DNA of 64,000 bases from a bacterium C-53 (GTDB taxonomy: Bacteria; Bacillota; Clostridia; Lachnospirales; Lachnospiraceae). The stretch lies in assembly GCA_003612525.1 (NCBI GenBank), contig RAZD01000004.1, forward strand, positions 1-64,000, written 5' to 3'. Position 1 is the stretch's first letter. Each line of letters opens with the position of its first letter. The notes below the pieces were generated by a model. It ran no database searches, was not told where the DNA came from, and worked only from the letters and a program-made list of their open reading frames with translations. This document shows positions 1-8,984 of the stretch, in pieces. Position numbers and translations under genes: made by a program.

Positions 1-407
1 CAATTCCCGAAGACCTCATGGTTCTCTTGGCTATCTGACACCAAATGAAATAGAATCCGCTTACTGGGGACAGGCTTAATTCTGTCTTCAGTAAAATATT
101 TCTTAAAAATGTGTCTACTCTTTTGACTATACTTCAGATTAAACGCCATCCTGACTACTTTTAAGCTCCCGCTGGTCTGCCAGCCTTCATGCAGGCACTC
201 CGTTATTACACAGCCTGTCTTAAAGTTATAAATGCTTTTGATATTTCTTCTTGTGTCATCGCTGATACCAAGACAATATACAAGTGCTTTGTGGTACACG
301 TCCTGATACCTGACCTCTTTCAATTTCTCGTAGTAGAATTTTTCATGTGCATTGCTGATAAAAATAATCGCTTTCTCTTTTTCTGCTCCTAACGCTGTAC
401 TACTCAT
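1..407 (-). CDS. DUF6075-like mobile-element protein, partial
   Basis: An open frame of about 135 codons starts with ATG at 407 behind GGAGG (8-nt spacing) and runs off the left edge without a stop. Residues about 15-92 (from FISNAHEKFYYEKL, through CLGISDDTRR and CLHEGWQTSG, to VVRMAFNL) match my memory of the DUF6075 family, small proteins of unknown function common in Lachnospiraceae conjugative elements. After that point I no longer recognise the family; the remaining 43 residues are basic and unfamiliar. The gene may therefore be a truncated copy reading into foreign sequence. No function can be assigned. Confidence 0.6.
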   Translation of the reverse strand, partial: MSSTALGAEKEKAIIFISNAHEKFYYEKLKEVRYQDVYHKALVYCLGISDDTRRNIKSIYNFKTGCVITECLHEGWQTSGSLKVVRMAFNLKYSQKSRHIFKKYFTEDRIKPVPSKRILFHLVSDSQENHEVFGN

Positions 408-442
408 TCTTTCTTCCTCCATTCTTGATGATTGACTATAAC

Positions 443-484
443 AAAAAAGGACAGCCCTATTCGTTAGAATAAGATTGTCCTTTA
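443..484 (-). terminator. Intrinsic terminator downstream of hemZ
   Basis: On the minus strand, AAAGGACA pairs with TGTCCTTT around an inner TATTC/GAATA stem, followed by a run of six T. It lies about 115 nt past the hemZ stop and separates the hemZ operon from the partial gene at the window edge. Confidence 0.7.
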
Positions 485-546
485 GGCGCTATATTAGGTT
501 GTTCCTCTACATCATCAAGTATTATTCAGTACTACCGGGTAAAAAA

Positions 547-587
547 TTGATGTACAATTGATGTACTAAGCCCATTTTGATGTACAA
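547..587. repeat. Triple TTGATGTAC direct repeat
   Basis: TTGATGTAC occurs three times in 41 bp (starting at about 547, 558 and 577), between the hemZ stop and the terminator and next to a mobile-type gene. It could be a recombinase or regulator binding site or an old integration scar. Nothing in the sequence decides between these. Confidence 0.35.
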
Positions 588-599
588 CAGAAACTCTTT

Positions 600-2048
600 T
601 TAATCTTCAAGAAGTTTCCGTTTTCTCTCAATCATCTCGTCGATTCTTTCTATGAAAGACGCTACATCCTTGACATTTTCGCATCTCTCGATACGTCCGT
701 CAAGGTATACCCTTTTTGATACGCTACCGGCTCCGCAGGCAACTATGGTCTGTTTCTCCTCCATAATCAGGATATTATAAATTCCCTCTTTCCCCGGCCG
801 AGCGTACCCCACATTCTCGAAATTTCCCGCCATATTTTTCTGACGGTATAAATAATAAGGAAAAAGCCCTGTTCTCCTTGCGCTGTTTTCGGTAAGCATC
901 ATCATTTCCGGTGTATTACAGAGCGCATCCCTGCCATTCTCCTCCATCCACTGCGCAAGCTTTGACGCACGCTTCACGGCAAGCGAGTGAACAGTCAGGC
1001 TGTCAGGGCGCAATTCTTCGATAATCGAAAGCGTATGTCTGACATCCTCTGACGTCTCACCCGGAAGCCCCATAATCAGGTCCATATTTATGTTATCAAA
1101 TCCGGCGTCTCTCGCCATTCGGTAAGCCTCAAGCGTCTGAGACACCGTATGACATCTTCCGATGACTTTCAACGTCTCTTCCTTCATTGTCTGCGGATTA
1201 ATCGAAATACGTGTTACATGATGTTTTTTAAGAACGGCCAGTTTTTCCGGCGTAATACTGTCCGGTCGTCCCGATTCCACCGTAAATTCCTTTAAATGAC
1301 GAAGGTTAAACTTTTCCTCCACAGCACAAAGAAGGCGGTCAAGCGCTTCCGGCTCCAAAGTGGTCGGCGTCCCTCCGCCTATATACACCGTATCAAGACA
1401 GAGATTACGGCATCTGTCCGCCGTAAAATCCATCTCCCGCTCAAGCGCCGTAAGATAATCCCCCACACGCTTTTGCCATTTTGCAATCGGATAAGAGGTA
1501 AAAGAACAATAAAGACAAGTCGTCGGGCAGAATGGGATTCCAATATACAGACTGTACCCCTTTGCATAATGAATGGGAGAAAGCAATTCTCTCTCCCTCT
1601 GCGCAATCTCTATGCTTAACCTTGTCTTCTCCTCGCTTACAAGATATGTTTCCATCATATGGGCAGCGATTTCTTCCTGGCTCCTGCCCTGTTCCAAAAG
1701 ACTCATGGGAATACGTGTCGGACGAATGCCGGTCAGATCTCCCCAGGGAAGAACCCTGCCTGTACTTTCAGAAAGCAGGCCATAAATCGCCCGCTTCAGC
1801 CGGTTTTTCGTTTCTGTCCGGTCAGCGTCCTGCGTATCGCAAAATGTACGCCGGCTCTCAGTCCCATCTTCCCGCCAGATCAGTTCAATCCCCGAAGGCG
1901 CATACCATACTTCCAGACATGCATCCGCATCTGACGCTTCCGAAACCTCCATTCCGCAAAGTTTCACATCCTGCTCCGGATAAAAAGCTTTCACGAGCGA
2001 ATGGATATCATATTGAAAATTCTCTTCATTTAACTTAATTCGTATCAT
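600..2048 (-). CDS. hemZ: Radical SAM protein HemZ (coproporphyrinogen dehydrogenase family)
   Basis: A 482-residue radical SAM protein. The 4Fe-4S binding motif CxxxCxxC is Cys174, Cys178 and Cys181 (GIPFCPTTCLYC), followed by a GGGTPTTL segment. The N-terminal 160 residues match the extra domain that sets HemZ apart from the shorter HemN/HemW proteins. HemZ is named as an oxygen-independent coproporphyrinogen III oxidase, but many Clostridia carry it without a full haem pathway, so its true substrate here is uncertain. The gene is last in a run rel - MBL hydrolase - hemZ, starting 8 nt after the hydrolase stop with a weak ribosome binding site, which suggests translational coupling. Confidence 0.85.
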   Translation of the reverse strand: MIRIKLNEENFQYDIHSLVKAFYPEQDVKLCGMEVSEASDADACLEVWYAPSGIELIWREDGTESRRTFCDTQDADRTETKNRLKRAIYGLLSESTGRVLPWGDLTGIRPTRIPMSLLEQGRSQEEIAAHMMETYLVSEEKTRLSIEIAQRERELLSPIHYAKGYSLYIGIPFCPTTCLYCSFTSYPIAKWQKRVGDYLTALEREMDFTADRCRNLCLDTVYIGGGTPTTLEPEALDRLLCAVEEKFNLRHLKEFTVESGRPDSITPEKLAVLKKHHVTRISINPQTMKEETLKVIGRCHTVSQTLEAYRMARDAGFDNINMDLIMGLPGETSEDVRHTLSIIEELRPDSLTVHSLAVKRASKLAQWMEENGRDALCNTPEMMMLTENSARRTGLFPYYLYRQKNMAGNFENVGYARPGKEGIYNILIMEEKQTIVACGAGSVSKRVYLDGRIERCENVKDVASFIERIDEMIERKRKLLED

Positions 2049-2056
2049 AATGTAAT

Positions 2057-2689
2057 TTATCCAAGAAAAGGATTGTATTTCTTTTCAGATACAATCGTTG
2101 TCTGGTCTCCATGTCCCGGATAAACAACCGTATCATCCGGCAGAATAAAAAGCTTTTCCTTCACGGAACGCACCAGTTCACTCATGCTTCCCGTCGGCAG
2201 ATCGGTCCGCCCTACGGAACCTTCAAACAAGGTGTCACCGCTTAAAAGCATTCCTGTATCCTCAATATAAAAGCAACAGCTCCCGCCTGTATGCCCCGGC
2301 GTCGCGATCATTTTAATTTTCATTCCTGCAATCTCCACCGTTTCCTGGTCTTCCAGCAGATGGTCCGCTGTCACGGTTGCAATTCTGCCAATCTGTGCCG
2401 AACAGTTTAACTCCTCATCCGAAAGGAGTTCTTCCTCCGCCTTCGACGCATAGATTTCAGCATGTGAAAGCTGTTTCAGCTTTGCCACTCCGAGGATATG
2501 ATCGAAATGACCATGTGTCAGGAATATTGCTGCAACCTTCAGCCCGTTATTCTCAAGCTTATGAAAGACTTCCGCACCGTAATCCGCGGGGTCAAACACA
2601 ACTGCCTCCATCCGTGCCGTATCATATACAAAATAACAGTTCGTACCAACCGAACCAAGTACCATACGTCCTATCTTAATCTCTCCCAT
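2057..2689 (-). CDS. MBL-fold metallo-hydrolase (glyoxalase II-like)
   Basis: A 210-residue protein with the metallo-beta-lactamase signature THGHFDHI (about residues 58-65), a second metal-ligand region at TPGHTGGS, a GDTLF segment and a C-terminal PGHGD. This is the two-metal layout of hydroxyacylglutathione hydrolase-like enzymes. Clostridia usually lack glutathione, so a different thioester substrate is likely. Its ATG overlaps the rel stop by one base (TGATG), so the two genes are translated together. This rel-MBL-hemZ order is, from memory, common in Lachnospiraceae. Confidence 0.85.
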   Translation of the reverse strand: MGEIKIGRMVLGSVGTNCYFVYDTARMEAVVFDPADYGAEVFHKLENNGLKVAAIFLTHGHFDHILGVAKLKQLSHAEIYASKAEEELLSDEELNCSAQIGRIATVTADHLLEDQETVEIAGMKIKMIATPGHTGGSCCFYIEDTGMLLSGDTLFEGSVGRTDLPTGSMSELVRSVKEKLFILPDDTVVYPGHGDQTTIVSEKKYNPFLG

Positions 2690-5001
2690 CAGCCTGCCGT
2701 CCTTTCTATATCAACAATGCCTGCAACACTTCTCAGTTTTTCTATTATTCTGTTGAGTTCTGCCGTATTATGAATTTCAAATGCAAGCGCTATCGTCGCG
2801 ATTCCCTGCTTGCTCACTCTGCAATTCACCGCATTAATGTCAAGATTATTCTCGGTAAACACCCGTGATATGTCAACAAGAAGTCCATTCCTGTTATTCG
2901 CGTAAATATTGATATCAGCAAGATATGTCTCCCCGGCGGCATTTCCTTCCGGCTCCTGCCACTCCGCATCAATCAGTCTGCCTCTGTCCACTTCTGAAAG
3001 GCTCATAACGTTAACGCAATCCGTACGATGAATCGATACTCCCCTTCCCCGTGTGACAAAACCAATAATTTCATCTCCGGGAAGAGGATTGCAGCACTTG
3101 GCGAAGCGCACTGCAACGTCGTTAATTCCCTTTACCACGATTCCGCCCTGATTTCGTATCTTCGCAACTCTTGCTTTACCGCTCTCCTCGACCGCATCAA
3201 GGATTTCCTCATCCGTAACCTGCCGTTTATGCTCTTTATCGTAGCATTCGAGCATCTTATTAATAATCTGGCCTTCTTTTAAACCACCGTGTCCGATTGC
3301 CGCATAGACGGATTCCCAATCCTTAAATCCGTACTTTTTCATAACCGCTTCCATATATTCCGGCTTCATGATTTCAATCGGATTAATTGATTTCGCTTTG
3401 CAGTATGTGGCAAGCGCATCCTTGCCCTTTAAAATATTGTCTTCCTTCAGTTCATTTTTAAACCACTGGTTAATCTTGCTCTTCGCCTGCGTGCTCTTTA
3501 CAATGTTGAGCCAGTCACGGCTGGGGCCTTTGGAATTTCCTGAAGTAATAATCTCAATTCTGTCCCCGTTATTAATCACATAGTCAATGTTTACAAGCTT
3601 GCCATTCACCCGGGCGCCGATCATCTTATTGCCCACTGCACTGTGGATACTGTAGGCAAAATCCACCGGCGTGGAACCAGCGGGCAGATTTTTCACATCC
3701 CCGGTCGGGGTAAAGCAATATACATTATCGGAAAACAGATCAAGGTCACTCTTCAGGATATTCATGAACTCTCTGTTATCCGTCATATCACGCTGCCATT
3801 CCAGAATCTGGCGCAGCCAGCTTAATTTCTCCTCTTCCTGAAGTTCCGGCTTCTTTCCGTCAGAACTTTCCTTATATTTCCAGTGTGCGGCAATACCATA
3901 CTCCGCCGTACGATGCATCTCATAAGTACGAATCTGTATCTCAAAAGGCTGTCCTGTCGGCCCGATCAGCGTCGTATGAAGCGACTGGTACATATTTGAT
4001 TTCGGCATCGCTATATAATCTTTAAAACGCCCCGGAATGGGTTTGTACATCTCATGAATCACTCCAAGCGCAGCATAACAGTCTCTGACCGAATCCACTA
4101 TAATGCGCACCGCAAATAAATCATAAATCTGGTCAATCGTTTTGTCCTGATTCACCATTTTCTTATATATACTGAAAAAATGTTTGACACGCCCGTCAAA
4201 TTCAGCACGAATCCCGGCATTTTCGATATGGCTTCTGACTTCCTCCACAATATCCTGGACGTATTTCTCACGTTCGCTTTTGCGAACAGCGATCTTTTTG
4301 ACCAGATCGTAATAGACATCCGGCTGGAGGTATTTTAGCGACAGATCATCAAGTTCCACTTTAATCTTACTGATGCCGAGACGCTGTGCGATCGGGGCAT
4401 AGATGTCCATTGTTTCCCTCGCAATATACTGCTGTTTGTCTTCCGGCATATACCGAAGCGTGCGCATATTATGGAGGCGGTCCGCCAGTTTAATCATAAT
4501 CACACGAATATCCTTTGCCATGGCAAGAAACATCTTTCTGAGATTATCCGCCTGCATTTCCACACGATCGCCCTTATACTGCAATTTATTGAGTTTCGTC
4601 ACCCCATCAACAAGATGCGCAACATCCCTTCCGAATACCTCGATGATTTCCTCATTTGTCATAATCGTGTCTTCGACAACATCGTGAAGAAGCCCGGCGA
4701 CAATTGTCTCCTTATCAAGTTCAAGATCAGCCAAAACAATGGAAACGCATAAAGGATGTATGATATACGGCTCTCCTGATTTCCTGACCTGATTTTCATG
4801 AGCTTCAAACGCAATTTTATAAGCCTTCTCAATCATTGAAATGTCATCAGAAGGATGATATTTGTGCACACGTTCAATCAAATCGCCATAAAGCTCTTCC
4901 GGACTTGAATATTCCCTCGTCGCCTCAATTCTGCCATCATCAATCACTACTTCATTTTCTTTCTTTTCGACCGTTTCTGCCTGTATCCTGTCCTCTGCCA
5001 T
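2689..5001 (-). CDS. rel: Bifunctional (p)ppGpp synthetase/hydrolase Rel
   Basis: A 770-residue long RelA/SpoT homologue that makes and degrades the stringent-response alarmone (p)ppGpp. The N-terminal hydrolase domain carries the catalytic HD pair at residues 106-107 (GLLHDVVEDT). The synthetase domain follows at about 250-380 (RFKDYIAMPKSNMYQSLH). Next come a TGS domain from about 430 (VYCFTPTGDV), a Cys-containing region (AKCCNPLPGDEI) and a C-terminal ACT domain. Both catalytic halves look intact, as expected for the single Rel of Firmicutes. It is the first gene of the rel-MBL-hemZ run. The 18 bases upstream of the ATG resemble the start-proximal end of the repeat family found before licT and arr. 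Confidence 0.93.
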   Translation of the reverse strand: MAEDRIQAETVEKKENEVVIDDGRIEATREYSSPEELYGDLIERVHKYHPSDDISMIEKAYKIAFEAHENQVRKSGEPYIIHPLCVSIVLADLELDKETIVAGLLHDVVEDTIMTNEEIIEVFGRDVAHLVDGVTKLNKLQYKGDRVEMQADNLRKMFLAMAKDIRVIMIKLADRLHNMRTLRYMPEDKQQYIARETMDIYAPIAQRLGISKIKVELDDLSLKYLQPDVYYDLVKKIAVRKSEREKYVQDIVEEVRSHIENAGIRAEFDGRVKHFFSIYKKMVNQDKTIDQIYDLFAVRIIVDSVRDCYAALGVIHEMYKPIPGRFKDYIAMPKSNMYQSLHTTLIGPTGQPFEIQIRTYEMHRTAEYGIAAHWKYKESSDGKKPELQEEEKLSWLRQILEWQRDMTDNREFMNILKSDLDLFSDNVYCFTPTGDVKNLPAGSTPVDFAYSIHSAVGNKMIGARVNGKLVNIDYVINNGDRIEIITSGNSKGPSRDWLNIVKSTQAKSKINQWFKNELKEDNILKGKDALATYCKAKSINPIEIMKPEYMEAVMKKYGFKDWESVYAAIGHGGLKEGQIINKMLECYDKEHKRQVTDEEILDAVEESGKARVAKIRNQGGIVVKGINDVAVRFAKCCNPLPGDEIIGFVTRGRGVSIHRTDCVNVMSLSEVDRGRLIDAEWQEPEGNAAGETYLADINIYANNRNGLLVDISRVFTENNLDINAVNCRVSKQGIATIALAFEIHNTAELNRIIEKLRSVAGIVDIERTAG

Positions 5002-5081
5002 AAATAACCATGCCTTTCCCTGCCGTACACGCCTGAATCGTTACAATGTATTATTATACGTTCTTTTGTTTCAAAATGCAA

Positions 5082-5759
5082 TTATATCGTTTTTTTCGGC
5101 ACTCGTCCACAAGATTTCGTCTCCGTGCAGTATCCTGTCACATCACATTTTGCCCGGAAATACTCTTCTACAAGATATTTCCATTCTTCCGAAACCTGCG
5201 AAAGCGCATTGCTGATATCGGAAAACATCTCCTGATACTCCCAATATGCCCTGGAGCACATGCGCTGATGGCTCATTTCCACAAGATTACGGAGATTCCT
5301 TCTGTCCACAATTTTGGTGGACATTCCAAGCGGAAGAAGCATCGCCGCATCCTCTCTTGGTATGGAAAGCTCTTTTTCAAGATACGCGCATGTTTCCGCA
5401 ATCTTTGCCATCATCTCTCCGTACTTTCTCACAGCATCCTTATTCTCCTCAATTGAGTGAGGCGTCACATACTCAAAGTTTTCATAATTAATATAGCGGG
5501 TGCTTGCCTGAAGTCTTGTCGGCGCTCCCCCGATATGTGTATACCATTCTCTGATCACGCGTGCGGAATATCCTGACAATACCATCTCCACATTGACATA
5601 CTCCATGACTCTGCCATGCCCGGAAGTAAGGCATCCCAGTCCTCTTTTATAATTCTTCTCCCGGTCCGCGATATCTCCGCCCCAGCAGATGCCCGCCCGC
5701 TCTCCCATCAGACTGATCGGATTCTTTGTTGTTTCCTCTAAGATAATTACCTGTCCCAT
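5082..5759 (-). CDS. thyX: FAD-dependent thymidylate synthase ThyX
   Basis: A 225-residue protein matching flavin-dependent thymidylate synthase, which makes dTMP from dUMP using methylenetetrahydrofolate and NAD(P)H. The signature region around residues 67-89 has the R...RLQASTRY pattern, where Arg and Ser bind dUMP. A DRRNLRNLVEMSHQRM stretch near residue 155 is the second substrate-binding region. The RHR part of the classical RHRx7S motif is replaced here by RVIREWYTHIGG, a divergence I recall in clostridial ThyX. The gene overlaps the ATP-grasp gene upstream by 13 bases, and GGTG lies before its ATG. The C-terminal 20 residues are Cys/Lys-rich. Confidence 0.87.
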   Translation of the reverse strand: MGQVIILEETTKNPISLMGERAGICWGGDIADREKNYKRGLGCLTSGHGRVMEYVNVEMVLSGYSARVIREWYTHIGGAPTRLQASTRYINYENFEYVTPHSIEENKDAVRKYGEMMAKIAETCAYLEKELSIPREDAAMLLPLGMSTKIVDRRNLRNLVEMSHQRMCSRAYWEYQEMFSDISNALSQVSEEWKYLVEEYFRAKCDVTGYCTETKSCGRVPKKTI

Positions 5760-6592
5760 AATGTTTCACCTGTATTTTGCCGCTTCTGCCTCTCTATAAT
5801 ATAATCTGCATATTCTGCTACAATATCTACCTTCGTGTGGTCATAAAGCATCCGCGCACCGACCACATCTTCAATCTCATTAAACACAGCTCTTCCTCTG
5901 TGAAAAATAAAATCGATTCCCACCATTCCAAATGAAAAGCAATCTGTGATTTTTCTGACCATCTGTCTTTCATAAGACGACAATTCATACGGAACAGCTT
6001 TTCCGCCAAGACAGTAATTGCTCCTGAAATCATGCTCCGAAACACGAAGCATCGCCGTAACGACACGATTTCCAACCACAAAAACCCGTACATCGCGTCC
6101 CGTATCCGATGCCATCTCCTGAACAATCAGGCTGCCCTTCGGATACCTGCCGATCAAATCCGCCGCTTCTTCACAGGATGAAACTGAAAAAACTTCTGTC
6201 CCGCCATGTCCTCTGCGGTTCTTGACGACAAGCGGGTAAATAAAATCATTCCCCTTTGTCAGAAATTCCTCCGCTGTCATACACGTCATAAATGGAATGT
6301 CCGTGTGTTCACTGATATACTGAAACGTGAGCCATTTATCATTACAGATTTCAGATACTCTGGCATTATTATATACCGCTATCCTCATTTCTTCCAGTTC
6401 TTTTGATATTTCCGGCACTATTGCACGTACAATGGCAAAATCCACAGGGGTTTTTGTCAATTCTTCTCTATAATTATCCGTAAAAACCAGTTCAAAAGGA
6501 ATTCCATGTTTATCAAAATGCTGTCGGTACAGAGCGATATACTCTTTTCTTCTCGCTGCCGTACTCCTCTCATAGACTATACAGCCACGCAT
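5747..6592 (-). CDS. RimK-type ATP-grasp ligase-like protein
   Basis: About 281 residues with an ATP-grasp fold: a lysine in LVVKNRRGHGGTEVF for the nucleotide loop, QEMASDTGRDVRVFVVG in the middle, and a metal-binding end around FNEIEDVVGARM. The start chosen is ATG at 6592, because GGAGG sits 6 nt upstream; the longer frame from 6631 lacks such a site. ATP-grasp enzymes of this type join a carboxylate to an amine using ATP. The acceptor is unknown. It is more divergent than its neighbour: the family motif with Asn near the C-terminus (ExNxN) reads EIED. The gene lies between a second ATP-grasp gene (35 nt upstream) and thyX (13-base overlap), so all three are one operon. Confidence 0.75.
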   Translation of the reverse strand: MRGCIVYERSTAARRKEYIALYRQHFDKHGIPFELVFTDNYREELTKTPVDFAIVRAIVPEISKELEEMRIAVYNNARVSEICNDKWLTFQYISEHTDIPFMTCMTAEEFLTKGNDFIYPLVVKNRRGHGGTEVFSVSSCEEAADLIGRYPKGSLIVQEMASDTGRDVRVFVVGNRVVTAMLRVSEHDFRSNYCLGGKAVPYELSSYERQMVRKITDCFSFGMVGIDFIFHRGRAVFNEIEDVVGARMLYDHTKVDIVAEYADYIIERQKRQNTGETLWDR

Positions 6593-6627
6593 CACACACC
6601 TCCATGCTGCCGCATTTCTGACAAAAA

Positions 6628-7509
6628 TCACGACACTGCGTTTCTGATATGCTCCATCACTGCATCTGCCGCATTAATTCCGGTACAATCAAAAATATTT
6701 TTAAAATGAGCGTTGGAATTCACCTCACACAGCACCGGCTCGCCGTCTTTTCCAAACAGGATATCTACCCCGCCAAAATCCAGCTTCAAAATACGGCACA
6801 CTTCCTCTGCCATATGCACCTGTTCCTTCGTTGGCGTATATTTGCGCATGGTTCCGCCATTCGTCACATTGGCTCGAAAATCGGAATCATGTTCGCGCAT
6901 CATGGTAGCGGTCACCTTCCCGCCGGTCATCTGAATACGGATGTCTTTCCCGAAGCTCGTCTCAACCAGTTCCTGAAAAATCACAGGACGGCCCGAAGTA
7001 CGATTTAAAATTTCCTTTACGCTTTCACGGTTCTGCGCCATATAAACCTGCGCGCCAAAAGAGCCAAAGCACTCTTTAACAACAAACGGATATTGGAACC
7101 TCTGTTCAGCCACATCCAGAAAGGTATCATCCGTATATCCGATATTCGAAAAAGTCTGCGGAACCATTACTGTCTCCGGCATACGGATTCCCGCTCCCCG
7201 AAGCCTGAAAAATGTTTCCGCTTTGTTATCACACGCTCTGATCGCATCCGCACAGTTAAACAGGCGGTATCCCATCGCCTCAAGTGTCCGTGCAAGAAAA
7301 ACATCCTTATCCCAGAAAAGCACGAAATCCGCTCCATCAAGAAAGGATTCATTGAAAATACCCGCCTGTTCCGCTCTCGCCGGAATTTCTGTATTTGTAT
7401 GCACAGACAAGGCAATTTCATGACGTTTCGCCGCTGCCGACAGCCATTCATAAATCTCTGTAAATTTGCTACTGTTAAGAAAACCGTTTATGATCATAAC
7501 GCCCTGCAT
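6628..7509 (-). CDS. RimK-family ATP-grasp ligase
   Basis: A 293-residue protein starting at an ATG with GGAGGG 6 nt upstream. It shows the whole RimK/LysX-like ATP-grasp layout: an N-terminal pre-ATP domain, FVVKECFGSFGAQVYM (phosphate-gripping loop), FQELVETSFGKDIRIQMTGG, MMREHDSDFRAN, and the metal-binding end VLCEVNSNAHFKN with intact ExNxN. Members ligate glutamate or other amino acids to protein or peptide carboxylates, or build cofactor tails. No peptide substrate gene is visible nearby. It heads the operon ATP-grasp 1 - ATP-grasp 2 - thyX. The two ATP-grasp proteins are similar in plan but not close duplicates. Confidence 0.8.
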   Translation of the reverse strand: MQGVMIINGFLNSSKFTEIYEWLSAAAKRHEIALSVHTNTEIPARAEQAGIFNESFLDGADFVLFWDKDVFLARTLEAMGYRLFNCADAIRACDNKAETFFRLRGAGIRMPETVMVPQTFSNIGYTDDTFLDVAEQRFQYPFVVKECFGSFGAQVYMAQNRESVKEILNRTSGRPVIFQELVETSFGKDIRIQMTGGKVTATMMREHDSDFRANVTNGGTMRKYTPTKEQVHMAEEVCRILKLDFGGVDILFGKDGEPVLCEVNSNAHFKNIFDCTGINAADAVMEHIRNAVS

Positions 7510-7668
7510 TTCAGGCCCTCCCTCTTTGAACCGCCATCAGATATGCTTTTTGTTGTCTTATCATATCATAAGCAGATTTATAATGTAAATAACGAAGTGA
7601 ATTGAAACCATCCAGAACTCCCCCCAGACTTTATCTGACCTGCGGACAGGAAGAACATTTTTTGACAA

Positions 7669-7697
7669 TTGATTCGCTCCTGCACGCATGATATACT
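7669..7697 (+). promoter_or_regulatory. Sigma-A type promoter for the zinc-ribbon gene
   Basis: TTGATT, a 17-nt spacer and TATACT face the small plus-strand gene 100 nt downstream. The leader between them shows nothing else recognisable. The overlapping TTGACA at 7662 is spaced too far (24 nt) from the same -10. Confidence 0.45.
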
Positions 7698-7796
7698 TAT
7701 AGAGTAAATTAAGACTTTTTAGAGCTGCACCGTGCAAAAGGAACCGTTTCACAGGCAGATTCATGTTTGCAGGCTGAGCAGGAATGGAGGGGTTTT

Positions 7797-8027
7797 ATGA
7801 ATTGTCCATGTTGTCAAAATGAAATGCAGGCAGGATACATACCGAATTGGTCTCAGCCGGTTCACTGGCTGCCAGAGGGAAAAAGACCGTCCATATTCTC
7901 CCATACGGTTACCGGAAGCGGAGTCCCTCTTCTCAATCAGTTTAAGCCCCTGTCGGCATTTGGATATAAAGCCGAAGCTTACTATTGTCAGAAATGCAAA
8001 ATGGTTATCGCCCGCACAAAGGAGTAA
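7797..8027 (+). CDS. Small zinc-ribbon protein (DUF6487-like)
   Basis: A 76-residue protein with two CxxC pairs, MNCPCCQNEM at the N-terminus and YYCQKCKMVIA at the C-terminus, framing a middle with WLPEGKRPS. This is the layout I remember for DUF6487-type single-domain zinc-binding proteins. The start at 7797 is set by GGAGGGG 4-5 nt upstream; an upstream in-frame ATG lacks a site. It stands alone, divergent from the ATP-grasp operon. Function unknown. Confidence 0.65.
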   Translation: MNCPCCQNEMQAGYIPNWSQPVHWLPEGKRPSIFSHTVTGSGVPLLNQFKPLSAFGYKAEAYYCQKCKMVIARTKE

Positions 8028-8100
8028 TTGATGCTAAGGTGCATCCACAGAAGCCAACTTTCGTTTCGTGTATTTCATTGGCGGTTATTGAGGTGGAGTG

Positions 8101-8688
8101 ATGTCAGACAGTCGTTTATTCAAAATTTTATATTATCTTTTAGACATGGAACGTGCTACAGCCCCTGAGCTGGCGACGGAATTTGAAGTTTCCCCAAGAA
8201 CAATTTACCGTGACGTGGAAGACATTAAGCAGTGCAGGCATTCCAATCTACGCTGAACCGGGAAGGAATGGCGGTATATACTTATTGCAGGATTTTCGCA
8301 TACTTAAACTAAATCGCATCTTAGAACTGGAATTATCAGGGAATACATTCGTACCAAACCATATCAGGAACAGGAAAACAATCCACAACAAACATACGCT
8401 CAGATCGTCCTCTCATTTTCAAAAGAAATTGAATATCGTGTCTATGATGAATTCGACGAAACAGAAATTGAATATCAAAAAAACGCTGATCTGATTGTTT
8501 GCGCCGAAATGCCTGTTGATACTTGGCTTATTGGTAATCCGCTTTCATTTGGAACGCAGGTTGAAATCATTGAACCAAAGTATTTAAAGGGAGTTCTGGC
8601 TGCACAGGCACAGGCAATTTATAAAAAAACAAACCCTGACAAAAGGTGTCAGGATATGTGTGTTATACTGAATGCCATAGCAATATAG
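8101..8688 (+). pseudogene. WYL/HTH transcriptional regulator, frameshifted and shortened
   Basis: The first frame (ATG at 8101, with GGTGGAG before it) encodes a winged HTH typical of YafY-like WYL-domain regulators: LFKILYYLLDMERATAPELA, then SPRTIYRDVEDI. At about codon 44 the match shifts one frame, where AGIPIYAEPGRNGGIYLLQDF continues the same family. It shifts again near 8345, where EIEYRVYDEFDETEIEYQ and GTQVEIIEPKYLKGVLAAQA give the WYL-domain end, with a stop at 8686. Intact members have about 300 residues; only about 195 codons remain, so there is an internal deletion plus at least two frameshifts. Confidence 0.75.
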
Positions 8689-8733
8689 AAATACATAAAC
8701 TTTACACACATCAGAAAGAAAGAGGACAAGAAA

Positions 8734-8856
8734 ATGAATGAAATGATTGAGCTTTGTGTTCCGAATATGGTTGCAGCAAACCCCAATATGAGTGACGAAG
8801 AAGCGGGAAAAATCATGCTTGAATGGTTTCCAACACTGAAACGCTGGAAAAACTGA
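8734..8856 (+). CDS. Short ORF of 40 codons, function unknown
   Basis: ATG at 8734 follows GAGGACAAG, a fair ribosome binding site. The 40-residue product (starts MNEMIELCVPNMVAANPNM, ends with a Trp-rich FPTLKRWKN) is acidic then basic and has codon use like its neighbours. It lies 45 nt past the WYL pseudogene and may be the end of another decayed gene rather than a working peptide. Confidence 0.35.
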   Translation: MNEMIELCVPNMVAANPNMSDEEAGKIMLEWFPTLKRWKN

Positions 8857-8984
8857 TCACTGCCGCCCCGCGATTCCAATTTATTTACGTTTCAAACAAA
8901 TGATACATGCAGCTTTTTGCCGACAGGTAATCAGAGGCGATCGCGAAAAGCAACGACAAACTGGGAATTTACGGAGGTATCCTT

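Noticed and set aside
7662-7697. TTGACA paired with TATACT before the zinc-ribbon gene
   Set aside because: Spacing is 24 nt; the overlapping TTGATT gives the normal 17 nt.
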